The notes: generated by a model not told the origin, from the sequence alone. Shown: positions 24,437 to 32,451, counted from the first letter of the stretch. The stretch is DNA of 64,000 bases from Oscillospiraceae bacterium (GCA_015065885.1 SVPJ01000003.1:1-64000); one strand, 5' to 3'. A program made the numbers and translations.

Positions 24437-25144
24437 ATGGACAGACCGTACATCCTTTGTCATATGGTGACCTCCATCGACGGTAAGGTCACGGGCGATT
24501 TTCTGTTTCAGCCGCCATGTGCCGAGGCAACGGAGATCTACTACCGTATCAACCGCGAGCGAAAAGCCGACGGCTTTATCTGCGGGCGGGTGACGATGGA
24601 GGGCAGTTTTACCAATGGGTGGTATCCCGATCTTTCGAAATACCAACCCGATGAAACGGATAGAAACGATTACCTTGCGGACGGTCTCAGCGGATTTTAC
24701 GCCGTTGCGTTTGACACCCACGGCAGGCTTGGTTGGAAGTCGAATACGATCATCGATCCCGACGGCGATCCCGGTTACGACGGCGCACAGATCATCGAAG
24801 TGCTGTCCGAGGACGTGGATACGCGGTATCTCGCTTATCTGCGCGAAACGGGGATCCCCTATATCTTTGCGGGCGAGAACAGCATCGACGTGCCGCTTGC
24901 CTTGTTTAAACTGAAAACGCTGCTCGGCTGTCAGACGCTCCTTTTGGAGGGCGGCAGTATTTTGAACGGCGCGTTCGAGCGGGCGGACGCAGTGGACGAG
25001 CTCAGCCTGGTGGTTGCCCCCGTGATCGCCGACAAAGATGCCAAGCCACTGTTCACGGATGCCGACACGGCAAACTTTTCGCTTACCGCCGCCGAAAGCG
25101 AAAACGGCAATCTCGTGTTGCGTTACAAGCGAAACGCTCGTTAG
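24437..25144 (+). CDS. RibD C-terminal (dihydrofolate reductase-like) domain protein
   Basis: The 235-residue protein shows the RibD-C fold: MVTSIDGKVTGDF near the N terminus, FICGRVTMEG and the late LLLEGGSILNGAFERADAVDELSLVVAPVI. The family reduces deaminated pyrimidine riboside phosphates in riboflavin synthesis, but stand-alone members act on other substrates. There are no other riboflavin genes nearby. The ATG follows the flavoprotein stop without a gap (TAA ATG), which couples the pair. Confidence 0.85.
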   Translation: MDRPYILCHMVTSIDGKVTGDFLFQPPCAEATEIYYRINRERKADGFICGRVTMEGSFTNGWYPDLSKYQPDETDRNDYLADGLSGFYAVAFDTHGRLGWKSNTIIDPDGDPGYDGAQIIEVLSEDVDTRYLAYLRETGIPYIFAGENSIDVPLALFKLKTLLGCQTLLLEGGSILNGAFERADAVDELSLVVAPVIADKDAKPLFTDADTANFSLTAAESENGNLVLRYKRNAR

Positions 25145-25172
25145 ATCGCCAAAGACGGATGCACCTATCAAA

Positions 25173-25210
25173 ACAGCCGTATGACTGCTCGTCATACGGC
25201 TGTTGTTTTT
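25173..25210. terminator. Terminator between the RibD-like gene and the convergent XRE gene
   Basis: ACAGCCGTATGAC (25173-25185), loop TGCTC, GTCATACGGCTGT (25191-25203), then TGTTTTT. The T-run overlaps the stop codon of the minus-strand gene. Confidence 0.85.
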
Positions 25211-25820
25211 ATTCCTTCCGCAATACCTTTTTGTGCCATGCGTATTTGCCACACTGCGGACAACGCATATACCGTGTGCGGCCCGTGTGCATCGCCCAAA
25301 ACACGCTTTGGTAGCGCGGCACGTAGGTATGCCCGCAGCGGCGACAGACGTAGTAGCCCGCCGTTTGCTCGATTCTCAGCATAAACGGCGCCGCAACCAA
25401 CAGCGGCAGTAGGCACGCACCGACGATGACCGATGCCAGCCATTCCGCCATCGGTACCACCGTGGCGATGATGACCGCCGCTATCAGCGGCAACAAACAG
25501 AGAATACCCACCAAAATTTCCAGGCGGAGCAACCGTTTGTCCGCTTCTTCCTTTTGCCTCACCATTTCGAGCAGATTGTTTTCCAGTTCTTTGTTATAGT
25601 TTTCCATTGTCACTCTCTCCCCACTCAGTAAATCGTTGACCGTGATACCCAAAATATCGCACAACGGAAGCATCAAGGATGAATCCGGCAAGGACAACCC
25701 TCGCTCCCATTTGGATACCGCACGGTCGGTAATGTTCAGCCGTTCCGCCAACTGCGCTTGCGTCAAGCCGACGGCTTTTCGGCACGCGGTAATGAATTTG
25801 CCGATCTTTACTTGGTCCAT
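25209..25820 (-). CDS. XRE-family regulator with membrane segments and zinc ribbon
   Basis: The 203-residue protein has an N-terminal Cro/C1 helix-turn-helix (residues 5-60: GLTQAQLAERLNITDRAVSKWERG), a short coiled segment, two hydrophobic spans (about 100-122 and 127-147) and a C-terminal zinc ribbon (CRRCGHTY ... CPQCGKYAW). This layout suggests a membrane-tethered repressor. The start at 25820 has AAAGGAGG upstream. It is divergent from the TetR-ABC operon and convergent with the RibD-like gene. Its target is unknown. Confidence 0.87.
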   Translation of the reverse strand: MDQVKIGKFITACRKAVGLTQAQLAERLNITDRAVSKWERGLSLPDSSLMLPLCDILGITVNDLLSGERVTMENYNKELENNLLEMVRQKEEADKRLLRLEILVGILCLLPLIAAVIIATVVPMAEWLASVIVGACLLPLLVAAPFMLRIEQTAGYYVCRRCGHTYVPRYQSVFWAMHTGRTRYMRCPQCGKYAWHKKVLRKE

Positions 25821-25942
25821 ACGCCGCCTCCTTTCGCTTACAGTATAGCAATCCAAACATCAAAACGCCACATACCGTTGGTTGAGTGGGAAAAAACCGC
25901 TCTCTCTCCTATAGTATACCATAAAAATCCTTTTTTCAACCC

Positions 25943-25971
25943 TTGACAAACGTCCTTTTTCATGTTAAAAT
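25943..25971 (+). promoter_or_regulatory. Sigma-A promoter of the tetR-ABC operon
   Basis: TTGACA (25943-25948), 17-bp spacer, TAAAAT (25966-25971). The -10 box touches the tandem operator that follows. Confidence 0.8.
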
Positions 25972-25997
25972 AACAGCCGTTATATAACAATAGTTAT
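25970..25997. promoter_or_regulatory. Tandem palindromic operator of the TetR regulator
   Basis: Two abutting 14-bp palindromes of the form ATAAC-N4-GTTAT lie at 25970-25983 and 25984-25997, directly after the -10 box and 16 bp before the tetR start. Binding there would block transcription. The match to a TetR site is inferred from position and symmetry. Confidence 0.7.
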
Positions 25998-26013
25998 TTT
26001 ATGGAGGTGCGCT

Positions 26014-26574
26014 ATGCCGCCGAAAGTAAAAGTCAACAAGGAGGATATCGTAACCGTCGCGCTTGACGTCGTGCGCCGCGAAGGGGCGTCTGCGTTGAAT
26101 GCGCGCACGGTTGCCGCCGCACTGGGATGCTCCACGCAACCCGTGTTTTCGAATTTCGCCACGATGGAGGAATTGCGCTTCGCCGTGGCGGAAAAAGCCA
26201 CCCTTCTGTACGATGCCCGCACCGCCGCGGAAGTGGCAAAGGCTACCTATCCCCCGTATAAGGCGAGCGGAATGGCGTATATCCGCTTTGCGAAAGAGGA
26301 ACGGGAGTTGTTCAAGTTACTGTTCATGTGTGACCGCACGGGCGAGTCGATCCCCGAAGAGGCGGGCAGTTTTGACCGTATGACGGCGTTGGTACACGGC
26401 AACACGGGATTGCAGGAAGAGGCCGCCACACTGTTTCATCTCGAAATGTGGGCGTACGTACACGGCATCGCCACCATGTACGCCACGAAGTTTTTGGACT
26501 TGGACGAAGAACTTGTCAGCCGTATGCTCACCGATGCGTATCAAGGGTTGCGTAAGCAGTACGGAACGGAGTGA
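26014..26574 (+). CDS. TetR-family transcriptional regulator
   Basis: The 186-residue protein has an N-terminal TetR helix-turn-helix (residues about 9-55, REGASALNARTVAAALGCSTQPVFSNF). The rest is an alpha-helical ligand domain with a TetR_C-like region. GGAGGTG precedes the ATG. It is the first gene of an operon with an ABC-2 exporter, starting 4 bp before the ATPase gene, so it likely autoregulates and senses the exported compound. Confidence 0.92.
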   Translation: MPPKVKVNKEDIVTVALDVVRREGASALNARTVAAALGCSTQPVFSNFATMEELRFAVAEKATLLYDARTAAEVAKATYPPYKASGMAYIRFAKEERELFKLLFMCDRTGESIPEEAGSFDRMTALVHGNTGLQEEAATLFHLEMWAYVHGIATMYATKFLDLDEELVSRMLTDAYQGLRKQYGTE

Positions 26575-26578
26575 AAAA

Positions 26579-27307
26579 ATGGATGCGATACGGATTGAAA
26601 ATTTGACCAAACGCTACAAAGACGTCACGGCAGTGGATCACCTCTCCCTCACGGTGCGAAAGGGAGAATTGTTCTCTCTGCTCGGGGTGAACGGTGCGGG
26701 CAAGACCACTACTGTGAAAATGCTCTCCTGCCTCACACAGCCGACCGCGGGCGACGCCTTTTTGCACGGCAAGAGCATTCGCACCGAATCTGCCGACGTA
26801 AAGCGGCTGATCGCGGTATCCCCGCAGGAGACGGCGGTCGCCCCCGCGCTCACCGTGCGTGAAAATCTCGCCTTGATGGGCGGTGTACACGGATTTTCCC
26901 AAGAGAAATGCGACCGCAAGATCGAGGAGTTGACCGCGTTGCTCGGGCTTTCCACCGTTTTGAAACGCCGTGCGGGTAAACTCTCGGGCGGATGGCAACG
27001 GCGACTGAGCATTGCGATGGCACTGATAAGCGAGCCTTCGGTGTTGTTTTTGGACGAGCCTACGCTGGGACTCGACGTGCTTGCCCGCAGTGACCTGTGG
27101 GACATCATCCGCGCACTGAAAGGGCGTGTTACCGTCGTTTTGACTACCCACTATATGGAAGAAGCCGAATCGCTGTCCGACCGTATTGCCATTATGAAGG
27201 ACGGCAAACTGCTGATCTGCGATACCCCCGAAGCCATTAAACAGACGGCGGGTACCGACAATTTTGAGCAGGCGTTTATCCGCATCGTACGGGAGGTGGC
27301 ACAATGA
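26579..27307 (+). CDS. ABC exporter ATP-binding subunit
   Basis: The 242-residue ATPase has Walker A GVNGAGKTTT (about 37-46), the Q-loop SPQETAV, signature LSGGWQRRLS, Walker B VLFLDEPTLGLD and the switch His in TTHYMEEA. It is a DrrA/CcmA-type subunit of an ABC-2 exporter. The ATG at 26579 follows the tetR stop by 4 bp with GGAG upstream. Its stop overlaps the permease start in ATGA. Confidence 0.95.
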   Translation: MDAIRIENLTKRYKDVTAVDHLSLTVRKGELFSLLGVNGAGKTTTVKMLSCLTQPTAGDAFLHGKSIRTESADVKRLIAVSPQETAVAPALTVRENLALMGGVHGFSQEKCDRKIEELTALLGLSTVLKRRAGKLSGGWQRRLSIAMALISEPSVLFLDEPTLGLDVLARSDLWDIIRALKGRVTVVLTTHYMEEAESLSDRIAIMKDGKLLICDTPEAIKQTAGTDNFEQAFIRIVREVAQ

Positions 27308-28035
27308 GAATGCTGACCTTTGCGGGGCGTAACGCCAAAGAGATCTTGCGCGATCCCTTAAACTTAGCGTTCGGGCTGGGCTTCCCGCTTGTACTGCTCA
27401 CACTGCTCTCTGCCATTCAGGCGAACGTGCCCGTGCCGCTGTTTGAGATACAGCATTTAGCCCCGGGGATCACCGTCTTCGGACTTTCGTTTATGACGCT
27501 GTTTTCCGCGACGTTGATCGCGAAGGACCGCGGCTCTTCCCTCCTGCAACGGTTGTACACCACCCCGCTCACCCCGCTCGATTTCATTGTGGGATATACC
27601 CTTCCCGTTATACCTATCGCGGTGTTGCAATGCGCCGTCTGCTACGTTGCCGCCGTGCTGCTCGGCCTTTCGGTGACGGTGCATATCCTTGCCGCCGTTG
27701 TGTGCATCCTGCCCGTGTGCGTGTTGTACATCGCATTGGGGTTGCTGTGCGGCAGTGTGTTGAACGACAAGCAGGTGGGCGGTGTGTGCGGCGCGTTGCT
27801 GACCAATCTTTCGGCGTGGCTTTCGGGTATTTGGTTTGATTTGGAACTGGTGGGCGGTGCATTCCAAAAGATCGCGTATCTTCTCCCCTTCGTCCACGCG
27901 GTAGAGATGGAACGTGCGGCACTGGCGGGTAATTTCGCCGCCATACTCCCGCATTTGTGGTGGGTGCTTTGCTATGCCGTCGTATTGCTCTTTGTCGCCG
28001 TATGGCTCTTTTTGCGACAGATGAAAAGGCAATAA
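27304..28035 (+). CDS. ABC-2 type permease
   Basis: The 243-residue protein has six hydrophobic segments and the ABC-2 layout (LNLAFGLGFPLVLL, then GLSFMTLFSATLIAKDRGSSLLQRLYTTPL in the first loop). It pairs with the preceding ATPase as a drug or small-molecule exporter under TetR control. The start overlaps the ATPase stop by 4 bp. A terminator follows. Confidence 0.92.
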   Translation: MRMLTFAGRNAKEILRDPLNLAFGLGFPLVLLTLLSAIQANVPVPLFEIQHLAPGITVFGLSFMTLFSATLIAKDRGSSLLQRLYTTPLTPLDFIVGYTLPVIPIAVLQCAVCYVAAVLLGLSVTVHILAAVVCILPVCVLYIALGLLCGSVLNDKQVGGVCGALLTNLSAWLSGIWFDLELVGGAFQKIAYLLPFVHAVEMERAALAGNFAAILPHLWWVLCYAVVLLFVAVWLFLRQMKRQ

Positions 28036-28064
28036 AAAAAGTCCGGCTCTCGCCGGACTTTTTT
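28035..28064. terminator. Bidirectional terminator after the ABC permease
   Basis: GTCCGGC (28041-28047), loop TCTC, GCCGGAC (28052-28058), flanked by A-run and T-run. It also serves the convergent ybjQ-like gene. Confidence 0.85.
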
Positions 28065-28069
28065 ATTAC

Positions 28070-28387
28070 TTATTTTTCAACAAACTTTACCGCCGTACCG
28101 TACACGATGACTTCTGCCGCCCCCTGCATGACCGCCGCAGAAGCATAACGTACGTTGACGACGGCATCCGCACCGAGTGCTTCGGCTTCGGCAACCATAC
28201 GCTTGGTCGCGAGTGCTCTCGCCTCGTTCATCATTTCGTTGTATCCCTTTAACTCACCGCCCACCAGCGTTTTGAAACTCTGAGCGATATCCTTACCGAT
28301 GTGCTTGGATTGGATGGTACTTCCTTTGACCAGACTCAACGTTTCGAGTTCTTTGCCGCTGACGTAATCAGTATTGACTAAGATCAT
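28070..28387 (-). CDS. YbjQ/UPF0145 family protein
   Basis: The 105-residue protein fits the YbjQ (UPF0145, heavy-metal-binding-like) family: ILVNTDYVSGKE at the start, KGYNEMMNEAR in the middle and LGADAVVNVRYASA near the end. Members form pentamers; their cellular role is uncertain. The ATG at 28387 has AAAGG eight bases upstream, and the GTG at 28396 is too close to it. The start lies inside the end of the upstream membrane-protein gene (20-bp overlap). Confidence 0.88.
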   Translation of the reverse strand: MILVNTDYVSGKELETLSLVKGSTIQSKHIGKDIAQSFKTLVGGELKGYNEMMNEARALATKRMVAEAEALGADAVVNVRYASAAVMQGAAEVIVYGTAVKFVEK

Positions 28388-28598
28388 CTTCTTCACCTTT
28401 CTTTATCTCACGTATTCTTTCGATACAAACCTTGACCGTGACGACCGCGAGCAACAGCGGAACGATACCGAAAAGTATCTTCCACACGCCGGGCAACAGT
28501 GCTATCAACAAGCCGAAATACACGACGTAATACAAAACCAAAAGGACCGCAACCACAATGGGGGCGATCATTTTTCGTTTGTGTTCGTTCACGCTCAT
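28368..28598 (-). CDS. Small two-span membrane protein
   Basis: The 76-residue protein has a basic N terminus, two hydrophobic segments (about 11-32 and 36-55, with a Pro-Gly turn between) and an acidic tail (KKGEEDDLSQY). I do not recognise the family. The start is uncertain: ATG at 28598 has AGGTG directly before it, while GTG at 28592 has a better spacing. Codons further upstream fall in the promoter at 28623-28651. It is coupled to the downstream ybjQ-like gene. Confidence 0.7.
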   Translation of the reverse strand: MSVNEHKRKMIAPIVVAVLLVLYYVVYFGLLIALLPGVWKILFGIVPLLLAVVTVKVCIERIREIKKGEEDDLSQY

Positions 28599-28622
28599 CA
28601 CCTGCCGTTGTTTGTTAGTTTG

Positions 28623-28651
28623 AGTATAGCACACTCTTTTCAAAGTTTCAA
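28623..28651 (-). promoter_or_regulatory. Sigma-A promoter of the small membrane protein/ybjQ pair
   Basis: On the minus strand TTGAAA, 17-bp spacer, TATACT. Confidence 0.7.
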
Positions 28652-28703
28652 CCCCCCTCTCCTATCGTCCTATATCCAAAAGATTACAGTTTTGTCATAA
28701 TCC

Positions 28704-28732
28704 TTGCGAAAGCGACATACGTATGATACAAT
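28704..28732 (+). promoter_or_regulatory. Sigma-A promoter of the YwaF-like gene
   Basis: TTGCGA (28704-28709), 17-bp spacer, TACAAT (28727-28732), 31 bp before the start. Confidence 0.6.
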
Positions 28733-28763
28733 AGGGGCAACTTGTGTCGAAATGGAGTGGTGT

Positions 28764-29576
28764 ATGATGAGTTTGGGCGAATTTTTCGGTTTCGGCGGGT
28801 ATTCCCGTCCGGCGGAAGGGTATATGTCGGCGGAACACCTGATCTTCGTGTCCTGTCTGACACTCTTGATGATCGTCTTCGCCGTCGTTTGGGGACTGCG
28901 CAACAAACACAAGAGCGACCGACAGAAAAATCATACGCTGATTGCGGCGGCGATCGCCATTGATGCGGTCGAACTGTTCAAGATCGTGATCTTATGTTTC
29001 CGCCACGAAGACCCGATGCACTGGGTGTACGTGTTGCCGCTGTTTTTGTGCAGCATTCAGCTCATCGCCATACCGCTCGCCGCCTTTTCCAAAGGGCGGC
29101 TGAAGGAGGCTTCCTTGGATTTTGTCACCATCTTCGGTGTGCTGGGCGCCGTTCTCGGCACCTATTTTGCGGGCAACAACTACGCGGTATATCCTGTCTT
29201 TTCAATGGATAACGTGTTTTCGGGCATCACCCACACCATCGCGGGATTTTCCGCGCTGTACATCATGATCTCAGGACTCGCGAGCATGAAGAAGAAAAAC
29301 ATCGTGTTCACCACTGCCATTCTCGGCGGCTTCTGCGTTGCGGCGTATATCGCCAACATCTTCACCGATTGCAACTATATGTTTCTCTCCCGCGGAGACG
29401 GCACGCCGTACGATATCGTCTTTAATTTGGTGAACGGCAACCCCGTGCTGTATCCGCTGTCGGTGGTGGCGTTGTTCGTTTTGTATATCGCGGCGTTTTA
29501 CGGCGTCTGGTTTGCGGTGACGAAGAAAAAACGCACCCCGACTTCGGTCGAGGTGAAGGACGAAATCACGGTATGA
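28764..29576 (+). CDS. YwaF-family integral membrane protein (TMEM164-like)
   Basis: The 270-residue protein has about seven membrane segments. Family features are the His-containing segment SAEHLIFVSCL, LPLFLCSIQLIAIPLAAF in the middle and SGITHTIAGFSALY with a conserved His, which fit the TIGR02206/YwaF group. The function of this family in bacteria is not established. GGAGTGG precedes the ATG at 28764; the next Met is also possible. The gene's terminator is split by a MITE-like element (see 29584-29882). Confidence 0.8.
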   Translation: MMSLGEFFGFGGYSRPAEGYMSAEHLIFVSCLTLLMIVFAVVWGLRNKHKSDRQKNHTLIAAAIAIDAVELFKIVILCFRHEDPMHWVYVLPLFLCSIQLIAIPLAAFSKGRLKEASLDFVTIFGVLGAVLGTYFAGNNYAVYPVFSMDNVFSGITHTIAGFSALYIMISGLASMKKKNIVFTTAILGGFCVAAYIANIFTDCNYMFLSRGDGTPYDIVFNLVNGNPVLYPLSVVALFVLYIAAFYGVWFAVTKKKRTPTSVEVKDEITV

Positions 29577-29583
29577 CAAAAAG

Positions 29584-29882
29584 CCACCCGTAATTGAGTT
29601 GCAGTTAGGGATTTGGTGTATGCGTCTTGGCTCCCCTGTGTAAGGGGAGCTGGCGAGCGCAGCGAGACTGAGGGGTTGTCCTATATAAGTTGCTCGCTTG
29701 GTCGCAGAGAATCCCCCAGTCATTTTCTCCTCGCTTTGCGACTCGAAAATGCCAGCCCCCTTTAGACAAGGGGGCCAAGGGTCACAGCCACTTTCCAAGT
29801 GGCATAAACATCCACAAAACACAAGGAGAGAATGCGCCCGCAAGAGTGCATTCTCTCCATTTTTATCCCTAACTCCACCCGT
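29584..29882. mobile_element. MITE-like element with 8-bp direct repeats, inserted in a terminator
   Basis: CCACCCGT occurs at 29584-29591 and again at 29875-29882. The 283 bp between carry inverted ends AGTTAGGGAT (29603-29612) and ATCCCTAACT (29865-29874), the hairpin GCTCCCC/GGGGAGC (29630-29650) and GGAGAGAATGC/GCATTCTCTCC (29825-29858). Removing the insert and one direct repeat restores AAAAAGCCACCCGT-ACGGGTGGCTTTTT, a perfect terminator, so the repeats look like a target-site duplication. No gene is inside. A related element lies at 62338-62505. Confidence 0.7.
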
Positions 29883-29897
29883 ACGGGTGGCTTTTTT
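29875..29897. terminator. Residual terminator between the YwaF-like and MBL genes
   Basis: CCACCCGTACGGGTGG is self-complementary and followed by CTTTTTT. This is the right half of the terminator split by the element, still able to fold by itself. Confidence 0.65.
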
Positions 29898-30669
29898 ATA
29901 CTTCGATGGTATCCCCCGTCGCGATATATTGCAAGCGGGGCATCCATTGTTTCATATATTCACACTGCGCCTCACCCGTGCAGTGGCAGGTGTAATACGC
30001 GGTGTCGTACCCGCTAAGATAAGCGGCGTAACTGCCAAGCGTATCGTCAAGCGGGAACTTGGAATAGTGAAAACCGCCCACTACCACGTCGGGCGCAAAC
30101 CGCGACACGATGTTGCGTATTCCACGGTGGGAGCATCCGCTGATCAGTACGCGGCGGCCGTCTTCCTCGATCAGCAAATACTGCTCGTGACGAAAATCGT
30201 CCGCGAAAACGCGCCCGTTTTCCCGCCGTGTCAGCCCGCTGTCCCCATCGTGAAACAACACGGGACAGCCGTCGGCATCGTACAACGTCAGCCCTGCGGC
30301 AAGCGGGTATTCCCCGCCGGTAAACGCCAAACGCGGATGACGTTGCAGCGCGGTATCCAATCCGATGTATTTCTCGCCGTTGTAGTGTGCGCCAAACGCC
30401 GTGCGGTGTACATAGACGGGTGCCGTCTTATTGATCTCCAAAAAGTGTGCGAGTCCACCGCCGTGGTCATAATGCCCGTGGGACAGCACGGCGATGTCCA
30501 CCGCCTGCAGATCCACCCCCAATGCGGCGGCGTTGCGGGCAAAGAGGTCACTTTGCCCCATGTCAAACAAAATGCGGTGTCCCGCCGTTTCCACATACAG
30601 CGACAACCCGTGTTCCGCTTCCAGTGCGGGGGTACGGGTCGTGTTTTCCGCCAAAACCGTAATGCGCAT
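29896..30669 (-). CDS. Metallo-beta-lactamase fold hydrolase
   Basis: The 257-residue protein has the metal motif SHGHYDHGGG (about residues 64-73), further His ligands in SGCSHRG and VVGGFHYSKF. The layout (LAENT at the N terminus, EHGLSLYVETAG) fits the MBL subgroup annotated as dihydropteridine or ribofuranosyl-aminobenzene phosphate synthase-like, which has uncertain function in bacteria. The ATG at 30669 lies one base after the stop of the upstream dehydrogenase gene (TGATATG), so they form an operon. Confidence 0.88.
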   Translation of the reverse strand: MRITVLAENTTRTPALEAEHGLSLYVETAGHRILFDMGQSDLFARNAAALGVDLQAVDIAVLSHGHYDHGGGLAHFLEINKTAPVYVHRTAFGAHYNGEKYIGLDTALQRHPRLAFTGGEYPLAAGLTLYDADGCPVLFHDGDSGLTRRENGRVFADDFRHEQYLLIEEDGRRVLISGCSHRGIRNIVSRFAPDVVVGGFHYSKFPLDDTLGSYAAYLSGYDTAYYTCHCTGEAQCEYMKQWMPRLQYIATGDTIEV

Positions 30670-30670
30670 A

Positions 30671-31618
30671 TCACACCACCCGATTGTGTCGCTCACCCGC
30701 AAAGAAGCGGGTAATATTCTCTGCCATCATCGAAACACAGCGGGCACGCGCCTCGACCGATCCCCACGCCATATGCGGGGTCAGGCACACGTTTTCCCGC
30801 TCGCGCAACGCCCAAAACGGGTGGTCTTTTGAAAACGGCTCCACCGAGTACACGTCCACGCCGAGACCGCCCAAATGTCCATTCAGCACCGCTTCGGCGA
30901 GCGCCGCTTCGTCCGTCACCGCACCGCGGGCGGTGTTCACCACAATAGCGCCCTTTTTCATCGCGGCAATACGCTCACGGTTGATGAGACCGCGCGTACT
31001 GTCGGACAACGGCACGTGCAACGAGATAATATCACTGGTACGGCAGAGGGTATCGATATCGCACAGCGGGAAATCCCCTTCTGCTTTGCGGCGGCACATC
31101 TGCACACGGCAACCGAGTGCGCGGGCGATCTCCGCCACCCGCGTGCCGATACCGCCGCCACCGACCACGCCCCACGTGAGCGAGGACGTCTCGTGATAGA
31201 GCGGTTCCAAACGGTTGGCGATCCCCGAAGCGGTGTACTCCCCCGAATGGGTGTAGTTACGGTACGCCGTAAGATGGGTCGCGAGCGACAGCGCCATGGT
31301 GACCGAGAGTTGTGCCACGCTTTCGGTCGAATATCCCGGCACGTTGCACAGCGCGATGCCGCGGCTTTGACAGTACACCGTGTCGATGTTGTCGTACCCC
31401 GTTGCCGCTACGCAAATGAGCCGCAAAGCGGCGGCATTTTGCAGATTGTGTGCGCCGAGTTTCAGTTTGTTAGTCACGATCACATCTGCCGTTGCCACCC
31501 GCGCGGCGATCTGTTCAGGCGCAGTAGTGCCGTATTCGGTACACTCCCCCACCGCATACAGCGGCGAGAGATCGATATCGGCGCCCAGCGTATCTTTATC
31601 TAAAATGACGATCTTCAT
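30671..31618 (-). CDS. D-isomer specific 2-hydroxyacid dehydrogenase
   Basis: The 315-residue protein has the NAD-binding motif VVGGGGIGTRVAEIA (G-x-G-x2-G), the catalytic Arg in VNTARGAV, the Glu in the following helix region and the His in LTPHMAWGS. It should reduce a 2-keto acid or oxidise a D-2-hydroxyacid; glycerate dehydrogenase is the nearest general class, but the substrate is not clear. ATG at 31618 has GAGGTG six bases upstream; the GTG at 31627 overlaps it. It is the first gene of a pair with the MBL hydrolase. Confidence 0.92.
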   Translation of the reverse strand: MKIVILDKDTLGADIDLSPLYAVGECTEYGTTAPEQIAARVATADVIVTNKLKLGAHNLQNAAALRLICVAATGYDNIDTVYCQSRGIALCNVPGYSTESVAQLSVTMALSLATHLTAYRNYTHSGEYTASGIANRLEPLYHETSSLTWGVVGGGGIGTRVAEIARALGCRVQMCRRKAEGDFPLCDIDTLCRTSDIISLHVPLSDSTRGLINRERIAAMKKGAIVVNTARGAVTDEAALAEAVLNGHLGGLGVDVYSVEPFSKDHPFWALRERENVCLTPHMAWGSVEARARCVSMMAENITRFFAGERHNRVV

Positions 31619-31638
31619 ACGTTTCACCTCATGTGTTC

Positions 31639-31667
31639 AGTATACCAAGCGGACACGCGTCCGTCAA
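31639..31667 (-). promoter_or_regulatory. Sigma-A promoter of the dehydrogenase/MBL pair
   Basis: On the minus strand TTGACG, 17-bp spacer, TATACT, 20 bp before the start. Confidence 0.7.
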
Positions 31668-31680
31668 GACGCGCAAAGTA

Positions 31681-32030
31681 AAAACCTCTTTTGTTTGCAT
31701 ACAAAAGAGGTCTCGGACTGTTGCTGCCAAGGATTCACCGCCTACGGCAGTTCGCCCTTGGAGTTCGTTTCGAGTCCCATTCTTACAAATACCAACAAAA
31801 AAGATATTTTCGGTTGTTTTGCGTATGAACTTGAACTCTTACATAACCGTTCGTTTTTAGTGAAATCGTTCGCTTACGCTCACGGTGAAATCCAAGCGGT
31901 GCTTGGATGAAATCTGCTTCGCAGATGAAATTAAATCCGTCCCCTAACCCGACGAAGTCGGATTTCATCACGCAAGTGATTTCATCCATCAAAGATGGAT
32001 TTATCCCGTCCGATAGGACGGATTTAGTTG
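31681..32030. repeat. Hairpin-array unit A
   Basis: No gene is seen here. The unit opens with a 10-bp terminator-like hairpin (31684-31711), then a block of about 130 bp nearly identical to unit B (from CGGACTGTTGCTGCCAAGG), then short hairpins. Left of the centre they are separated by TGAAAT, right of the centre by ATTTCA. Right-half stems include CCGAC/GTCGG, TCAC/GTGA and CCATC/GATGG. The unit ends with GATTTAGTTG, as does unit B. Reading frames through it follow the repeat and are not genes. Confidence 0.75.
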
Positions 32031-32420
32031 AAAAAGAAAGACAAGTCTTTCGACTTGTCTTTCTTTTTCTGGTGCGGGCAAAGGGACTCTCTTCTCACGA
32101 GCGCAACAGTCCACCGGACTGTTGCTGCCAAGGCTTCACCGCCTACGGCAGTTCACCCTTGGAGTTCGTTTCGAGTCCCTTTCTTGGCTATGGGCTACAA
32201 AAAAGATATTCTTGCCGTTTTTGCGTATGAAATCGAACTCTTGCATAAATGAAATTCTTGCTGATGCAAGGGTGAAATCAGCTAACGCTGACGAAATCTT
32301 CGGCGTTCCGCCTCAGATGAAATTAAATCCGCCTCCATCTCCTGCCGTAAGGCAGATTTCATCGCGAAGCGATTTCATCCACCGCAGGTGGATTTCTTCC
32401 GCCGGCAGTGGATTTAGTTG
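32031..32420. repeat. Hairpin-array unit B
   Basis: This is a paralogue of unit A. It opens with a 17-bp hairpin (32031-32047 with 32052-32068), then a 20-nt copy of the tRNA-Leu 3' end (32070-32089), the conserved 130-bp block, and an array of hairpins with the same TGAAAT/ATTTCA spacers. Stems at matching positions differ from unit A but stay paired (TCGC/GCGA, CCACC/GGTGG). No gene is seen. Confidence 0.75.
32070..32089 (-). repeat. Duplicated 3' end of tRNA-Leu
   Basis: These 20 bp are identical to 33473-33492, the last 20 nt of tRNA-Leu including CCA. Such a duplicate is what site-specific integration at a tRNA 3' end leaves behind, but no integrase gene is present. Confidence 0.75.
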
Positions 32421-32421
32421 C

Positions 32422-32451
32422 AAAAAGCACCTGCTTGCGCAGGTGCTTTTT
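32422..32451. terminator. Terminator-like hairpin after the arrays
   Basis: AAAAAGCACCTGC (32422-32434), loop TTGC, GCAGGTGCTTTTT (32439-32451). On the minus strand it could end the four-helix-bundle transcript; on the plus strand it closes unit B. About 70 bp of sequence without features follow before the partner gene stop. Confidence 0.7.

Noticed and set aside
23879..25144. Riboflavin biosynthesis operon
   Set aside because: Only a RibD-C-like domain and a flavin reductase-like protein are present; there is no RibD deaminase domain, RibA/B, RibE or RibH, and no FMN riboswitch.
31681..32420. CRISPR array
   Set aside because: The repeated pieces are hairpin stems that vary and covary, the constant spacers are 6 bp, and spacer orientation flips at the centre. 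No cas gene is present.
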